NCBI GenBank assembly: GCA_018829465.1
Contig: JAHJTN010000007.1
Location: 62,001 to 126,000, forward strand
Source of the DNA: Bacteroidota bacterium
GTDB taxonomy: Bacteria > Bacteroidota > Bacteroidia > Flavobacteriales > Flavobacteriaceae
DNA: 64,000 nt
Direction: 5' to 3'
Part shown: piece after piece, positions 25,770-33,799 of the stretch
Layout of the letters: each line of letters begins with the position of its first letter
Position numbering within the stretch: position 1 is the first letter of the stretch
Program-made: the position numbers and the translations under genes
The notes under the pieces: model-generated
The model's input: the letters and a program-made list of their open reading frames with translations, nothing else
Databases searched by the model: none
Told to the model about the DNA's origin: nothing

Positions 25770-26319
25770 CAGTGAACGCATCATTCTCGGCATAGATCCC
25801 GGCACTACCATTATGGGTTTTGGTTTGATTGGCGTGCAAGACAAGAAAATGCATTTTATTCAACTACACGAATTGCAACTCAAAAAATACGACGATCCTT
25901 ATCTGAAATTAAAAATCATCTTTGAACGCACAACGGCTTTGATTGATGAGTTTCACCCGGACGAAATTGCCATTGAGGCACCTTTTTTTGGTAAGAATGT
26001 ACAATCCATGCTCAAGTTGGGCAGGGCGCAGGGGGTAGCCATGGCTGCGGGTCTTTCTCGCCAAATACCAATTACGGAATATTCGCCCAAAAAAATTAAA
26101 ATGGCCATCACCGGCAATGGTAATGCCACTAAAGAACAGGTAGCCAAAATGTTGCAAAGTCTTTTGAAATTGAAAGAATTGCCCAAAAATCTGGATTCAA
26201 CAGATGGTTTGGCGGCAGCTGTTTGTCATTTTTTTAACGGCGATGCATCTATGGGCGAAAAAAAATACAGTGGATGGACGGCTTTTGTAAAAGCCAACAA
26301 AAAAATTATTGACAAATGA
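25762..26319 (+). CDS. ruvC: Holliday junction resolvase RuvC
   Basis: Endonuclease that cuts four-way junctions together with RuvAB. The 185 residues contain the four acidic catalytic residues: Asp12 (LGIDPGT), Glu72 (IEAPFFGKN), and Asp145/Asp148 (NLDSTDGLAAAVCH). ATG 25762 overlaps the nadE end. Start 25738 is possible but adds a non-conserved tail. The stop TGA (26317-26319) is part of leader element copy 2. Confidence 0.93.
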   Translation: MHSSERIILGIDPGTTIMGFGLIGVQDKKMHFIQLHELQLKKYDDPYLKLKIIFERTTALIDEFHPDEIAIEAPFFGKNVQSMLKLGRAQGVAMAAGLSRQIPITEYSPKKIKMAITGNGNATKEQVAKMLQSLLKLKELPKNLDSTDGLAAAVCHFFNGDASMGEKKYSGWTAFVKANKKIIDK

Positions 26320-26371
26320 AACGCCCATGTTAAAATTTTGCACACAGGGGCATGATGAGTTAGGGTGTTCC
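26316..26371 (+). repeat. dispersed leader element, copy 2
   Basis: Starts ATGAAACGCCCATGTTAA and ends TAGGGTGTTCC. The arms GAAACGCCC (26318-26326) and GGGTGTTCC (26363-26371) can still pair with one G-U. GCACACAGG and GCATGAT are kept. It is one base shorter than copies 1 and 3, and its short open frame is broken after five codons. It overlaps the ruvC stop. The ATG of the following gene is 33 bases after the element, behind a spacer ending AAACAG. Confidence 0.85.
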
Positions 26372-26404
26372 ATCTGACCACTTAAAAACAATAAATATAA
26401 ACAG

Positions 26405-27129
26405 ATGAAAACACGGCTAGTTGTTGCTATAATTTTGAGTTTTTTTTATCAAAAAACAAGTGCTCAGGTTCGGTTTATTGATTGGGATTTAAAAGAAATC
26501 AAAGAAAACACTTTCAAGTCGAAATTGAAAACAGGCAAATACGAATCCATAAAATTTCAATCAGACAGTATTGGATATTATTTCAAACTTCGACCAAAAG
26601 AAATTTTTGGACTTTTGGATACTACGACCAATAATCAATTGCATCAAATACTAAGTAAAAGTTATCAAGTAGATAAAAGCAAAATTTTGTTCATTCATTA
26701 CATTGATACACTTCCAATGGTGTATAAAATGCCTAAAAGGGATACAATTTTGTTAGGAGAAAAAGTTGATGCAAACGGAAATGTTTATCCGTCACGCACG
26801 CATCTATATTCCTTTGAAACGGAAAAAAATATCTAAAAAATGAAATTAAATATTTTAGAAAGTTTGATGATGTCATTTTTTTGCATTTGGTTAATGTAGT
26901 GAATGATTATCCTGAAATTATTGATTCTCACGAAATGATGAGCGATCCAAATTTGATTTTTAGAAAGGTTTTTTCGGATGGGTTTAAACCTTATGTCAAC
27001 ATATTGATATATCCGGATGGGCATTATTTAATGACATCTTATAAAATGACTAAAGCTCAAATAAAGCAAAGGTTAAAGCGAAAGAAATTTGAAAAGGAGA
27101 GCATTCAAAAACTTGTTCCTGAGCTTTAG
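26405..27129 (+). pseudogene. exported protein of unknown function, split by a -1 frameshift
   Basis: The first open frame (26405-26836) codes 143 residues with a signal peptide (MKTRLVVAIILSFFYQKTSAQ). It stops soon after a run of seven A at 26823-26829. The reading continues in the -1 frame from 26821 without a stop to 27129 (KKYLKNEIKYFRKFDDV, then NVVNDYPEIIDSHEMMSDPN), giving a joined protein of about 240 residues with a basic tail. Both halves have similar Lys/Ile-rich composition, so they look like one gene. The cause may be a one-base indel in the A run, a sequencing error, or slippage at A-AAA-AAT. The family is not recognised. Leader element copy 2 precedes it. The base composition is more A/T-rich than the flanking ruvC. 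Confidence 0.6.
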
Positions 27130-27184
27130 TTCGATTCCGTTTTAGAAGTAGAAAATTTTAATATATGCCTTTTCTTTCTATAAG

Positions 27185-27424
27185 TTAGGATAGCTTATTA
27201 GTGGGTTGTTTTTCTTGTTCGTCATTGGCATATTCTAAAATGTCACCCGGCTGGCAGTCTAATACATGACAAATCATCTCCAATGTGCTAAATCTGATTG
27301 CCTTTGCTTTTCCCGTCTTCAAAATGGAAAGGTTTGATAAAGTAAGCCCCACCTTTTCAGAAAGCTCATTCAATGACATTTTTCGCTTTGCCATTATTAC
27401 GTCTAGATTTACAATGATTGCCAT
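27185..27424 (-). CDS. XRE-family helix-turn-helix regulator (YozG-like)
   Basis: DNA-binding protein of 79 residues. The helix-turn-helix is KMSLNELSEKVGLTLSNLSILKTG split over residues 15-38, followed by FSTLEMICHVLDCQPGDILEY, typical of the short Cro/CI-like regulators that accompany DUF2975 membrane proteins. It starts 4 bases after the stop of the DUF2975 gene, so both are in one operon. Two identical 12-bp palindromes on the operon promoter are its likely binding sites. Confidence 0.88.
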   Translation of the reverse strand: MAIIVNLDVIMAKRKMSLNELSEKVGLTLSNLSILKTGKAKAIRFSTLEMICHVLDCQPGDILEYANDEQEKQPTNKLS

Positions 27425-27427
27425 GGC

Positions 27428-27964
27428 TTAAACAGTTAAATCATTTTCGTTTTGAAGGTCAACTCCTTTTTTGAAAATAGTTGCGATAATGTAAATCACA
27501 GCTCCCATTAAAACAAAGGCTTGGCTGTCGGCCCAAAATGGGTGTAAACTGTCTGTAGCAAAACCGTGGTGCATCAAATTTTTAGCATATTGTCTGGCCG
27601 TGTAACTCAACAATCCAATTGACAGCGTATAATGGCTTATTTGCAAAATTTGTTTGGAAACAAAAGTATTGAATGGTTTTGCTAAATCCATTTTCTGCAT
27701 GAGCCTGATAACAATGTAGAATAGGAAGACTTTTAAAATTGAAATGGATAGAATAAAGCTATAGATTCCGATAAATACTATTTTACTTTCTTTATACATT
27801 TCCGTTAAATCCAATTTTTGATAAAGATTTTGTACAAAGTCTGGTTTAAACAGACTGAAAAGGAAATTTACAATCAAGCCACCTGCTTCAATACACAAAC
27901 CTACAAAGATGATCCAAGCTACAATATGCAAGCCTTTAAATACGAAGTTGTTTCTTTTTGACAT
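27428..27964 (-). CDS. DUF2975 family membrane protein
   Basis: Integral membrane protein of 178 residues with four predicted helices (about 10-32, 60-85, 105-125, 145-163). The family is usually encoded with an XRE regulator of the YozG type, as here, and has no firm function. The basic N-terminus (MSKRNNFVFK) suggests a cytoplasmic start. It is the first gene of the two-gene operon, and the leader is about 24 bases. Confidence 0.8.
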   Translation of the reverse strand: MSKRNNFVFKGLHIVAWIIFVGLCIEAGGLIVNFLFSLFKPDFVQNLYQKLDLTEMYKESKIVFIGIYSFILSISILKVFLFYIVIRLMQKMDLAKPFNTFVSKQILQISHYTLSIGLLSYTARQYAKNLMHHGFATDSLHPFWADSQAFVLMGAVIYIIATIFKKGVDLQNENDLTV

Positions 27965-27993
27965 ATTTATTAAAAATTAAAGAAATGATGTCG

Positions 27994-28001
27994 CAAAGAT
28001 A
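27994..28001 (-). promoter_or_regulatory. -7 element of the DUF2975/XRE operon
   Basis: Minus strand TATCTTTG. The first operator palindrome abuts it on the upstream side. Confidence 0.6.
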
Positions 28002-28033
28002 TAAATATTTATCGAAAAACAATAAATATTTAT
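28001..28033. promoter_or_regulatory. two operator palindromes on the DUF2975/XRE promoter
   Basis: ATAAATATTTAT occurs twice, at 28001-28012 and 28022-28033. Each is a perfect 12-bp palindrome, and the centres are 21 bases apart (two helical turns). They cover the region from the -7 element to about -33 of the operon, where binding would block RNA polymerase. They probably serve autoregulation by the XRE protein. The rest of the gap to 28176 shows no gene. Confidence 0.55.
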
Positions 28034-28176
28034 TAATTTAAATTATTTTGTTATTCAGATTGACTGATTATCTGATACTTAATTTGAGCTCTCAAATCCA
28101 AAAAAAATGATTTCGATAAAGATGAGTCGTTTTGTTTGATAAGTTGTCAATTCGAGCTTAACTATCCAAAGCCCAT

Positions 28177-28980
28177 TCATTCCAATTTCCTTACCCAAAT
28201 ATTTCTGTAGCTCACTTCGGCATCGTGGTCTTGCAATTTGATAAACGAATCGGCATGTGCAATGTTTTTTGGCCAGCCTATGTACTCTGTGGTGCCTTCA
28301 ATCTCGAAATGGTCTTGCACCAAGACACCGTTGTGAATGACTGTAACGGTAGCCGATTTTGTTTTCTCTCCGGCATCGTTAAACACAGGGGCGTGGTATA
28401 TAATGTCGTAAGTATTCCATTCGCCTGTTGGAACAGATGCCATTGCCAAAGGTACAGATTGCTTGTAAACGGAGCCTACCTGTCCGTTGGTATAAGTAGG
28501 ATTGTCGTTGTTGTCTAAGACCTGTACTTCGTATCTGTTTTGCAGAAAAACACCGCTATTGCCTCTGTTTTGGCCTTCGTTTTCTATCACCTCAGGCGAT
28601 TTCCATTCTATGTGAAGTTGCACGCTCCCAAAATAATCTTTGGTTTGGATGTCGCCACTGCGCCGAACAACTGTAAAACTGCCGTCGGGATTAACTTTCC
28701 AGGGTGCCGGCGAAACAGAATCCTTGGCACTGACCCATTTGTCGAGATTTTTGCCGTCAAAAAGAACAATGGCATCACTCGGAGGTGCACCATTCTCTCC
28801 AGGAATCACCCTGGGAGGTACGGGTTCGTAAATTTCGGTAGCTTCAGGATTTGTAGGGGCTGTTTCGGTAGCTTGCGGAGTATTTGTTTCTTGTTGGTCG
28901 GCTTGTTTTTCAGGAGTTTCCTGACAGGCTAAAACAAAAATAACTATCAATAGGTATAGATACACGTAGCGCATGGTCAT
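28177..28980 (-). CDS. DUF1080 (3-keto-disaccharide hydrolase) domain lipoprotein
   Basis: Lipoprotein of 267 residues. The signal peptide ends in the lipobox VLAC (Cys19), then a Thr/Pro/Glu-rich linker runs to about 70. The DUF1080 concanavalin-like fold follows: IVLFDGKNLDKWVSAKD, PWKVNPDGSFTVV, DYFGSVQLHIEWKSPEV, NRGNSGVFLQNRYEVQVLD, GEWNTYDIIYHAP, and the end YRNIWVRKLE. Members of this family act on 3-keto sugars or bind glycans. The exact substrate is not visible. The start could be Met1 or Met3. A -7 element lies at 29000-29007. Confidence 0.88.
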   Translation of the reverse strand: MTMRYVYLYLLIVIFVLACQETPEKQADQQETNTPQATETAPTNPEATEIYEPVPPRVIPGENGAPPSDAIVLFDGKNLDKWVSAKDSVSPAPWKVNPDGSFTVVRRSGDIQTKDYFGSVQLHIEWKSPEVIENEGQNRGNSGVFLQNRYEVQVLDNNDNPTYTNGQVGSVYKQSVPLAMASVPTGEWNTYDIIYHAPVFNDAGEKTKSATVTVIHNGVLVQDHFEIEGTTEYIGWPKNIAHADSFIKLQDHDAEVSYRNIWVRKLE

Positions 28981-28999
28981 TAGATTTTGGTTACAGCTA

Positions 29000-29007
29000 C
29001 AAATCTA
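29000..29007 (-). promoter_or_regulatory. -7 element of the DUF1080 gene
   Basis: Minus strand TAGATTTG. The leader to 28980 is about 14 bases. Confidence 0.5.
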
Positions 29008-29054
29008 ATAAACTATTAAAGAAGAAAAACCTTTAAAAGAAAAAAACAATACTT

Positions 29055-29657
29055 TTACCGCAGTGTAATACCTGAAGCTGTTTTGCCGCTGGTGTAAATT
29101 ACGGCTTGAATTTCACCCGTATCGAATAAATCTTTGAGTCTTTTGCAATATTTTTCCATGTCTTGTTCGATGGAATTGTTTACGATGCCGCCGGTCAAAA
29201 AAGATTTCCATTTCATGCCGGGACCTTTGTCTGCAACCACCTTATAATCTGCTACAGGTTCGTTCATTACATATACGGGCATACCATCTAATTCTTGTAC
29301 CAAAGCCATTCGGTTGTTTTCGGGTGTGGGCGCTTCGGTAAACTTGACTGCGATGATGTCTTTTCCATCGGTATATACGATGGCATCAAAGTCGATACCT
29401 TCTTTTTCGGCCTTTTCTTTGGTGCCTTTGACGAATTTGGTCACTTTTGTGGCAATACTTTCGTTGATGAGTCCGCCCGTTACAAAGCTGGACCATTGTA
29501 CAGAATTGTTTTTGTCCATGACCACCTCATATGCCCTGAGCGGTTTGGCAAGTATGTAAACTTCTATGCCGTTTACCTTTTGCACTTGCGCATAATTTTC
29601 TTGCCCGTTTGAAATTAATCCTAAAAACAAAACGGAAATGAGTATCAATTTTTTCAT
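29055..29657 (-). CDS. exported protein with two tandem repeats, function unknown
   Basis: Protein of 200 residues with a cleavable signal peptide (MKKLILISVLFLGLISNGQ). The mature part is an internal duplication. Residues about 25-105 (QKVNGIEVYILAKPLRAYEVV, VQWSSFVTGGLINESI, FDAIVYTDGKDIIAVKF) and about 117-200 (QELDGMPVYVMNEPVADYKVV, MKWKSFLTGGIVNNSI, IQAVIYTSGKTASGITL) match position by position. Probably periplasmic. I cannot name the family; similar two-repeat proteins seem widespread in Bacteroidota. It has its own -7 element (29692-29699). Confidence 0.75.
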   Translation of the reverse strand: MKKLILISVLFLGLISNGQENYAQVQKVNGIEVYILAKPLRAYEVVMDKNNSVQWSSFVTGGLINESIATKVTKFVKGTKEKAEKEGIDFDAIVYTDGKDIIAVKFTEAPTPENNRMALVQELDGMPVYVMNEPVADYKVVADKGPGMKWKSFLTGGIVNNSIEQDMEKYCKRLKDLFDTGEIQAVIYTSGKTASGITLR

Positions 29658-29691
29658 AAAAATGTGCTTAGTTTAATTGTACAAATTTACC

Positions 29692-29699
29692 GCAAAATT
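29692..29699 (-). promoter_or_regulatory. -7 element of the duplicated-domain gene
   Basis: Minus strand TAAATTTG, with TTTG 15 bases further upstream. The leader is about 28 bases. The remaining gap to 29890 shows no gene. Confidence 0.45.
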
Positions 29700-29896
29700 G
29701 ACTTCAAATGTAGGTTTTCAACCATATTATTTGTCAAGAAAATGAAAAATTAACATGAACAGATAAGCCTTAAAAAATTTATGACATCTGATTTTATTTT
29801 CTTAGCACAAATCTCTTGGCACAAATCGGTTTTACCGCCTTTGAATTAGGTCTGCTCATCTAGCTAAATGTGAATAAAAAGATTTTGGAAAATAAA

Positions 29897-29923
29897 AAAA
29901 GCCCCTCTGTTAAAGGAGCTTTT
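29897..29923 (-). terminator. terminator after tRNA-His
   Basis: Minus strand AAAAGCTCCT, 7-base loop, AGGGGCTTTT, continuing as a T run. The 10-bp stem has one G-T pair. It begins 6 bases after the tRNA 3' end. Confidence 0.8.
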
Positions 29924-29928
29924 AAGCG

Positions 29929-30003
<75 letters not shown>

Positions 30004-30016
30004 ATTTTTCAGCATG

Positions 30017-30047
30017 CAAATGTAAATCTTTTTGGCACCTTGTCAAA
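30017..30047 (-). promoter_or_regulatory. tRNA-His promoter
   Basis: Minus strand TTTG (30047-30044), 19 bases, TACATTTG (30024-30017). A complete -33/-7 pair. The start would be near 30011, 8 bases before the tRNA. Confidence 0.7.
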
Positions 30048-30063
30048 TATTTTTTTAAAATTA

Positions 30064-30780
30064 TTATATCAAATTTCCGAGTGTGCTAACGGCGACAGGA
30101 CGTTCGGCAGTAAAGCCTTCAGCATAGGCTACACCAATGAGTCTGCCTAGGTCTTGTGCGCGGTAGCGAATGCTTTCCATAAAATTTTTGGAAGATATGG
30201 GTGTTTCGGGCTCTTTGCTGTTGGGGTCGTAAAACTGAGATTGGTAGGCAGCAATAGCGTCCATTTTTTTGTCCATATGCTCGCTGACATCAACTACAAA
30301 ATCCGGCGTCAAGTTTTTCCACTGTATATAATGATACACTTGCTTTGGGCGCCAATGTTTTTGTTTTTGCTCGTTGTGTATGGTTTCTATTTTCTGTAAA
30401 CCCGATAAAAAACAGGCGTCGCTCACCAATTTGCTTCCTTTGGCGTGGTCTATATGCCGGTCGTCTATAGCGTTGCACAGCACGATTTCGGGACGAAATT
30501 TTCGTATGATTTTGATTACTTCTAGTTGATGGGAGGTGTTGTTTACAAAAAATGCATCTGCAAATTCCAAATTTAACCTGACAGAAACACCCAAAATCTC
30601 TGCAGCTCTATTGGCCTCAATGTCTCTGAGCTCGGCAGAACCGCGCGTACCCATTTCGCCTCTGGTGAGGTCGAGTATGCCTACTTTTTTGCCTAACGAA
30701 ATTTCTTTGGCAAGTGTTGCGGCGCAACTCAGTTCAACATCATCGGGATGGGCGCCGATGGCTAAAATATCAAGCTTCAT
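30064..30780 (-). CDS. bshB1: bacillithiol biosynthesis deacetylase BshB1
   Basis: Zinc N-deacetylase of 238 residues that converts GlcNAc-malate to GlcN-malate in bacillithiol synthesis. The LmbE-type metal motif IGAHPDDVELSCAATL is at residue 6 onwards, followed by LDLTRGEMGTRGS, FRPEIVLCNAIDDRHIDHAKGS and the C-terminal YRAQDLGRLIGVAYAEGF. ATG 30780 is chosen over 30807 because the -7 element at 30805-30812 puts the transcript start near 30799. Other bsh genes are not in the window. Confidence 0.92.
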   Translation of the reverse strand: MKLDILAIGAHPDDVELSCAATLAKEISLGKKVGILDLTRGEMGTRGSAELRDIEANRAAEILGVSVRLNLEFADAFFVNNTSHQLEVIKIIRKFRPEIVLCNAIDDRHIDHAKGSKLVSDACFLSGLQKIETIHNEQKQKHWRPKQVYHYIQWKNLTPDFVVDVSEHMDKKMDAIAAYQSQFYDPNSKEPETPISSKNFMESIRYRAQDLGRLIGVAYAEGFTAERPVAVSTLGNLI

Positions 30781-30804
30781 AATTGCTGTTTTTGGGATCG
30801 TTTG

Positions 30805-30812
30805 CAAAACTA
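30805..30812 (-). promoter_or_regulatory. -7 element of bshB1
   Basis: Minus strand TAGTTTTG. It decides the start codon of bshB1 (30780, leader about 19 bases). Confidence 0.5.
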
Positions 30813-30898
30813 CTGTTTTTTGGCAACTAATGAAAAATAGCCTTTTTTTGTAGGGTTAATTTGACTTTTAATTAACACGTTTTGTGATGTGTGTTCTT

Positions 30899-30906
30899 TA
30901 TATTTG
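30899..30906 (+). promoter_or_regulatory. -7 element of the DUF5522 gene
   Basis: TATATTTG on the plus strand, 41 bases before the ATG at 30948. A second match, TAAATTTG at 30921-30928, is also possible. Confidence 0.4.
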
Positions 30907-30941
30907 TGAACCTGCTTGACTAAATTTGCAAATCATATTAA

Positions 30942-31103
<162 letters not shown>

Positions 31104-31161
31104 ATCGGTATGATAATTGATGTATTTAAACCAAGTGGATGTTAACTTAAATAATAATATG

Positions 31162-31218
31162 ATGAAACGCCCATGTAAAAAAGAGACACACAGGAGAATG
31201 ATTATCCTAGGGCGTTCC
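31162..31218 (+). repeat. dispersed leader element, copy 3
   Basis: Starts ATGAAACGCCCATGTAAA and ends TAGGGCGTTCC. The arms GAAACGCCC (31164-31172) and GGGCGTTCC (31210-31218) pair 8 of 9. GACACACAGG and ATGATTAT lie between. An open frame of 20 codons runs from 31162 to the TGA at 31222-31224, very similar in translation to that of copy 1. The gene start (31253) is 34 bases after the element, behind a spacer ending TACAG. Confidence 0.85.
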
Positions 31219-31252
31219 ATTTGACCGATAAAAACAAATAAATTATATACAG

Positions 31253-31831
31253 ATGAAAAAATATCTTTTCTCCGGCATGGCAATTTTGCTGTTGTTATTT
31301 TCAGCCTGCAGTTCTGTTAGGGTAGATACTGACTACGATAAAAATGTGACCTTCAAAGAGTACAAAACCTTTGCTTTTTTTAAAGACGGCATAGATAAAG
31401 TTGAAATCTCTGACATCGATAAAAAAAGAATTTTACGCGCCATAGAGCAACAGATGATTGCCAAAGGATTTACCAAATCGGAGAATCCTGATTTGATGGT
31501 CAATATTTTTGCAAAAGCCAATGAAAAAGTAGATGTTTATAACAATCCCTACGGATATGGATTTGGTCCCGGCTTCGGTTACGGTTATGGCTATTTTGGA
31601 CATCCATTCTTTTACGGAGGTTATGGAGGATACGGCGGATATGGCAACAATGTCTCCGTTACTACAGAAGGTATCCTTTTTGTAGATTTGATTGATGCCA
31701 AAAAGAAAGAATTGATTTGGCAAGGAAAAGGTACTGGTGTGTTGACGGATAACAACCGAAAAAAAGATGAACGCGTACAGGAGTTTGTGTTTAAAATACT
31801 CGAACAATATCCACCGCAGCCCAATCAGTAA
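31253..31831 (+). CDS. DUF4136 domain lipoprotein
   Basis: Lipoprotein of 192 residues with lipobox FSAC (Cys19) followed by SSVRVDTDYDKNVTF and YKTFAF, the normal DUF4136 opening. LRAIEQQMIAKGFTKSENPDLMVNI and GILFVDLIDAKKKELIWQGKG complete the fold. A Gly/Tyr/Phe-rich loop (about 100-130, GYGFGPGFGYGYGYFG) interrupts it. Probably an outer-membrane lipoprotein facing the periplasm; function unknown. Leader element copy 3 lies directly upstream and a strong bidirectional hairpin downstream. Confidence 0.88.
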   Translation: MKKYLFSGMAILLLLFSACSSVRVDTDYDKNVTFKEYKTFAFFKDGIDKVEISDIDKKRILRAIEQQMIAKGFTKSENPDLMVNIFAKANEKVDVYNNPYGYGFGPGFGYGYGYFGHPFFYGGYGGYGGYGNNVSVTTEGILFVDLIDAKKKELIWQGKGTGVLTDNNRKKDERVQEFVFKILEQYPPQPNQ

Positions 31832-31850
31832 AAAGTATATTTAACCCCAG

Positions 31851-31882
31851 AAAAAAAATCCACCATTTGGTGGATTTTTTTT
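31851..31882. terminator. bidirectional terminator between DUF4136 gene and ndh
   Basis: A8 then ATCCACC, loop ATTT, GGTGGAT then a T run. The stem works in both directions and sits between the convergent stops at 31831 and 31881. Confidence 0.85.
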
Positions 31883-33176
31883 ATTCAACTTCAGCGATGG
31901 CTTTGTTTTTCTTGTAGGGCCTGATGATGATTCTGGCTTCCCTGTCAAACCGCACATAATTGTACACCCAATTGATAAACACCACCATGCGATTTCTGGC
32001 GCCTATCAAATAGAACAAGTGGATAAACATCCAAACAAACCAGGCAAATACGCCTTGGAAGGTAAAACTGGGTAAATCAACAACGGCTTTGTTTCTGCCC
32101 ACTGTTGCCATTGATCCTTTGTATTTAAACTTGAAGGGCACCATTTCTTTGTTGCGCACCATTCGTACAATGTTTTTTCCCAAAGCGTCACCTTGTTGCA
32201 TAGCCGGTTGTACCATCATGGGAAAACCGTTAGGATACGCTTCTGTCTCCATCAGGGCGATATCGCCAATGGCAAATATATTTTTATATCCCACCACTTG
32301 GCTATACTCATTTACCCGGATGCGATTGCTACGTCCAATGATTTCTTCGCCGTCTATGCCATCGGGCATATTGCCCATCACGCCGGCTGCCCACACTAGC
32401 GTAGAAGTTTCAAAAGTCACGCCTGTATTTGTGGTAGCGGTATAGCCGTCATAGTTTGTGACCCGAAGGTTTTTCCAAATGCTGACGCCTAATTTTTCTA
32501 AGAATGCTTCCGCCTTTTCAGAAGATTTTTTGCACATGGCATCCAACAGTCTGTCTGAACCTTGAATGAGATTGATTTGCATTTGTCTAATGTCCAAATC
32601 CGGATAGTCTTTTGGCAAAATGCCATTTTTGATTTCGGCCAATGCGCCGGCTAATTCAACGCCTGTAGGTCCACCGCCAACAATCACAAAATTCATGAGC
32701 GCATTGCGCTCGTTTATATCAGAAGTGAGCAATGCTTGTTCAAAATTTTCAAGAATCAGGCTTCTCAAATTTAGAGATTGTGGCACTGTCTTCATGACCA
32801 TCGCATTTTTTTCCATTTCTTTGTTGCCAAAAAAATTGGTTTTTGAGCCGGTTGCCAATACCAAATAGTCGTATTTCAAATATCCTATATCGGCATTGAT
32901 GATTTGGTTTTCGGGTTCAATATCGGTTACCTTTGCCAATCTGAAATGAAAATTGGGAATTTCTTTCAGTACTTTTCTAATGGGATAAGCTATAGAATCG
33001 GGTTCTAAACCGCCGGTGGCTACCTGATAAAGAAGCGGTTGAAATGTGTGATAGTTGTGCCTGTCTAGTAAAACTACTTGTATGTTTTTGTTGGCGAGTT
33101 GTCTGGCTAAAGAAATACCGGCGAAGCCACCACCAACAATGACGACACGAGGCAAATTAGTTTTTGGAATATTCAT
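31881..33176 (-). CDS. ndh: type II NADH dehydrogenase (NAD(P)/FAD-dependent)
   Basis: Membrane-associated NADH:quinone oxidoreductase of 431 residues that does not pump protons. FAD-binding VVIVGGGFAGISLARQL at the N-terminus, HNYHTFQPLLYQVATGGLEP (quinone-site region), YLVLATGS, NAD-binding FVIVGGGPTGVELAGALAE and NIFAIGDIAL are all present. An amphipathic/hydrophobic C-terminal region (FAWFVWMFIHLFYLIG) anchors it to the membrane. ATG 33176 is preferred to 33215. It is divergent from an ECF sigma gene. Confidence 0.93.
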   Translation of the reverse strand: MNIPKTNLPRVVIVGGGFAGISLARQLANKNIQVVLLDRHNYHTFQPLLYQVATGGLEPDSIAYPIRKVLKEIPNFHFRLAKVTDIEPENQIINADIGYLKYDYLVLATGSKTNFFGNKEMEKNAMVMKTVPQSLNLRSLILENFEQALLTSDINERNALMNFVIVGGGPTGVELAGALAEIKNGILPKDYPDLDIRQMQINLIQGSDRLLDAMCKKSSEKAEAFLEKLGVSIWKNLRVTNYDGYTATTNTGVTFETSTLVWAAGVMGNMPDGIDGEEIIGRSNRIRVNEYSQVVGYKNIFAIGDIALMETEAYPNGFPMMVQPAMQQGDALGKNIVRMVRNKEMVPFKFKYKGSMATVGRNKAVVDLPSFTFQGVFAWFVWMFIHLFYLIGARNRMVVFINWVYNYVRFDREARIIIRPYKKNKAIAEVE

Positions 33177-33258
33177 GTATGAATAATTTTTTCTAATAGT
33201 AGTAAAAAACACCACATCCTTTCTTTTTTTATCTTAAAAAAGGAGTTGTAACGTTTGA

Positions 33259-33795
33259 ATGCAAAACGCAACATATAAATGTAATAAATTTTACCCTATT
33301 TTGAAAGGAATTGACGAACAAGAATTCTTGAAAATACTGGAAGCCAATCAAAATTTGGTGCACAAAGTGTGTAGCCTATACACATCCGACCGAGCTAGCC
33401 GGCAAGATTTGTTTCAAGAGATCTGTGTCCAACTCTGGAAATCATACGCCAATTTCAGAGGAGATTCAAAATTTACGACTTGGATGTATCGTGTGGCACT
33501 CAACACGGCCTTGTCACTCCATCGAAAGGAAAAGAAATTTAAACAAAATACCGGCATAGATTTTTTTATCGAAAAACTGGAGGCCACACCTTATGACCCA
33601 ACTGAGGCCGAGCAGTTAAAACTGCTCTACAAGGCCATACACGAACTCTCAGATATAGACAAGGCTCTTGTTTTTCTCTATCTGGAAGATAAAAACTACA
33701 AAGAAATATCTGAAATGATGGGAATTTCGGAAGTAAATGCACGCGTGAAAATGAATAGAATTAAAAAGAAACTCAAAACCGTTTTAAATCCGTGA
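33259..33795 (+). CDS. ECF-type RNA polymerase sigma factor
   Basis: Sigma-70 family protein of 178 residues. Region 2 covers about 25-95 (LVHKVCSLYTSDRASRQDLF, QLWKSYANFRGDSKFTTWMYRVALN split over two motifs). Region 4 covers about 120-175 (ELSDIDKALVFLYLEDKNYKEI, helix-turn-helix to VNARVKMNRIKKKL). The next gene starts 5 bases later and codes a membrane protein that is probably its regulator. No canonical -7 element was found upstream. Confidence 0.9.
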   Translation: MQNATYKCNKFYPILKGIDEQEFLKILEANQNLVHKVCSLYTSDRASRQDLFQEICVQLWKSYANFRGDSKFTTWMYRVALNTALSLHRKEKKFKQNTGIDFFIEKLEATPYDPTEAEQLKLLYKAIHELSDIDKALVFLYLEDKNYKEISEMMGISEVNARVKMNRIKKKLKTVLNP

Positions 33796-33799
33796 GCTT

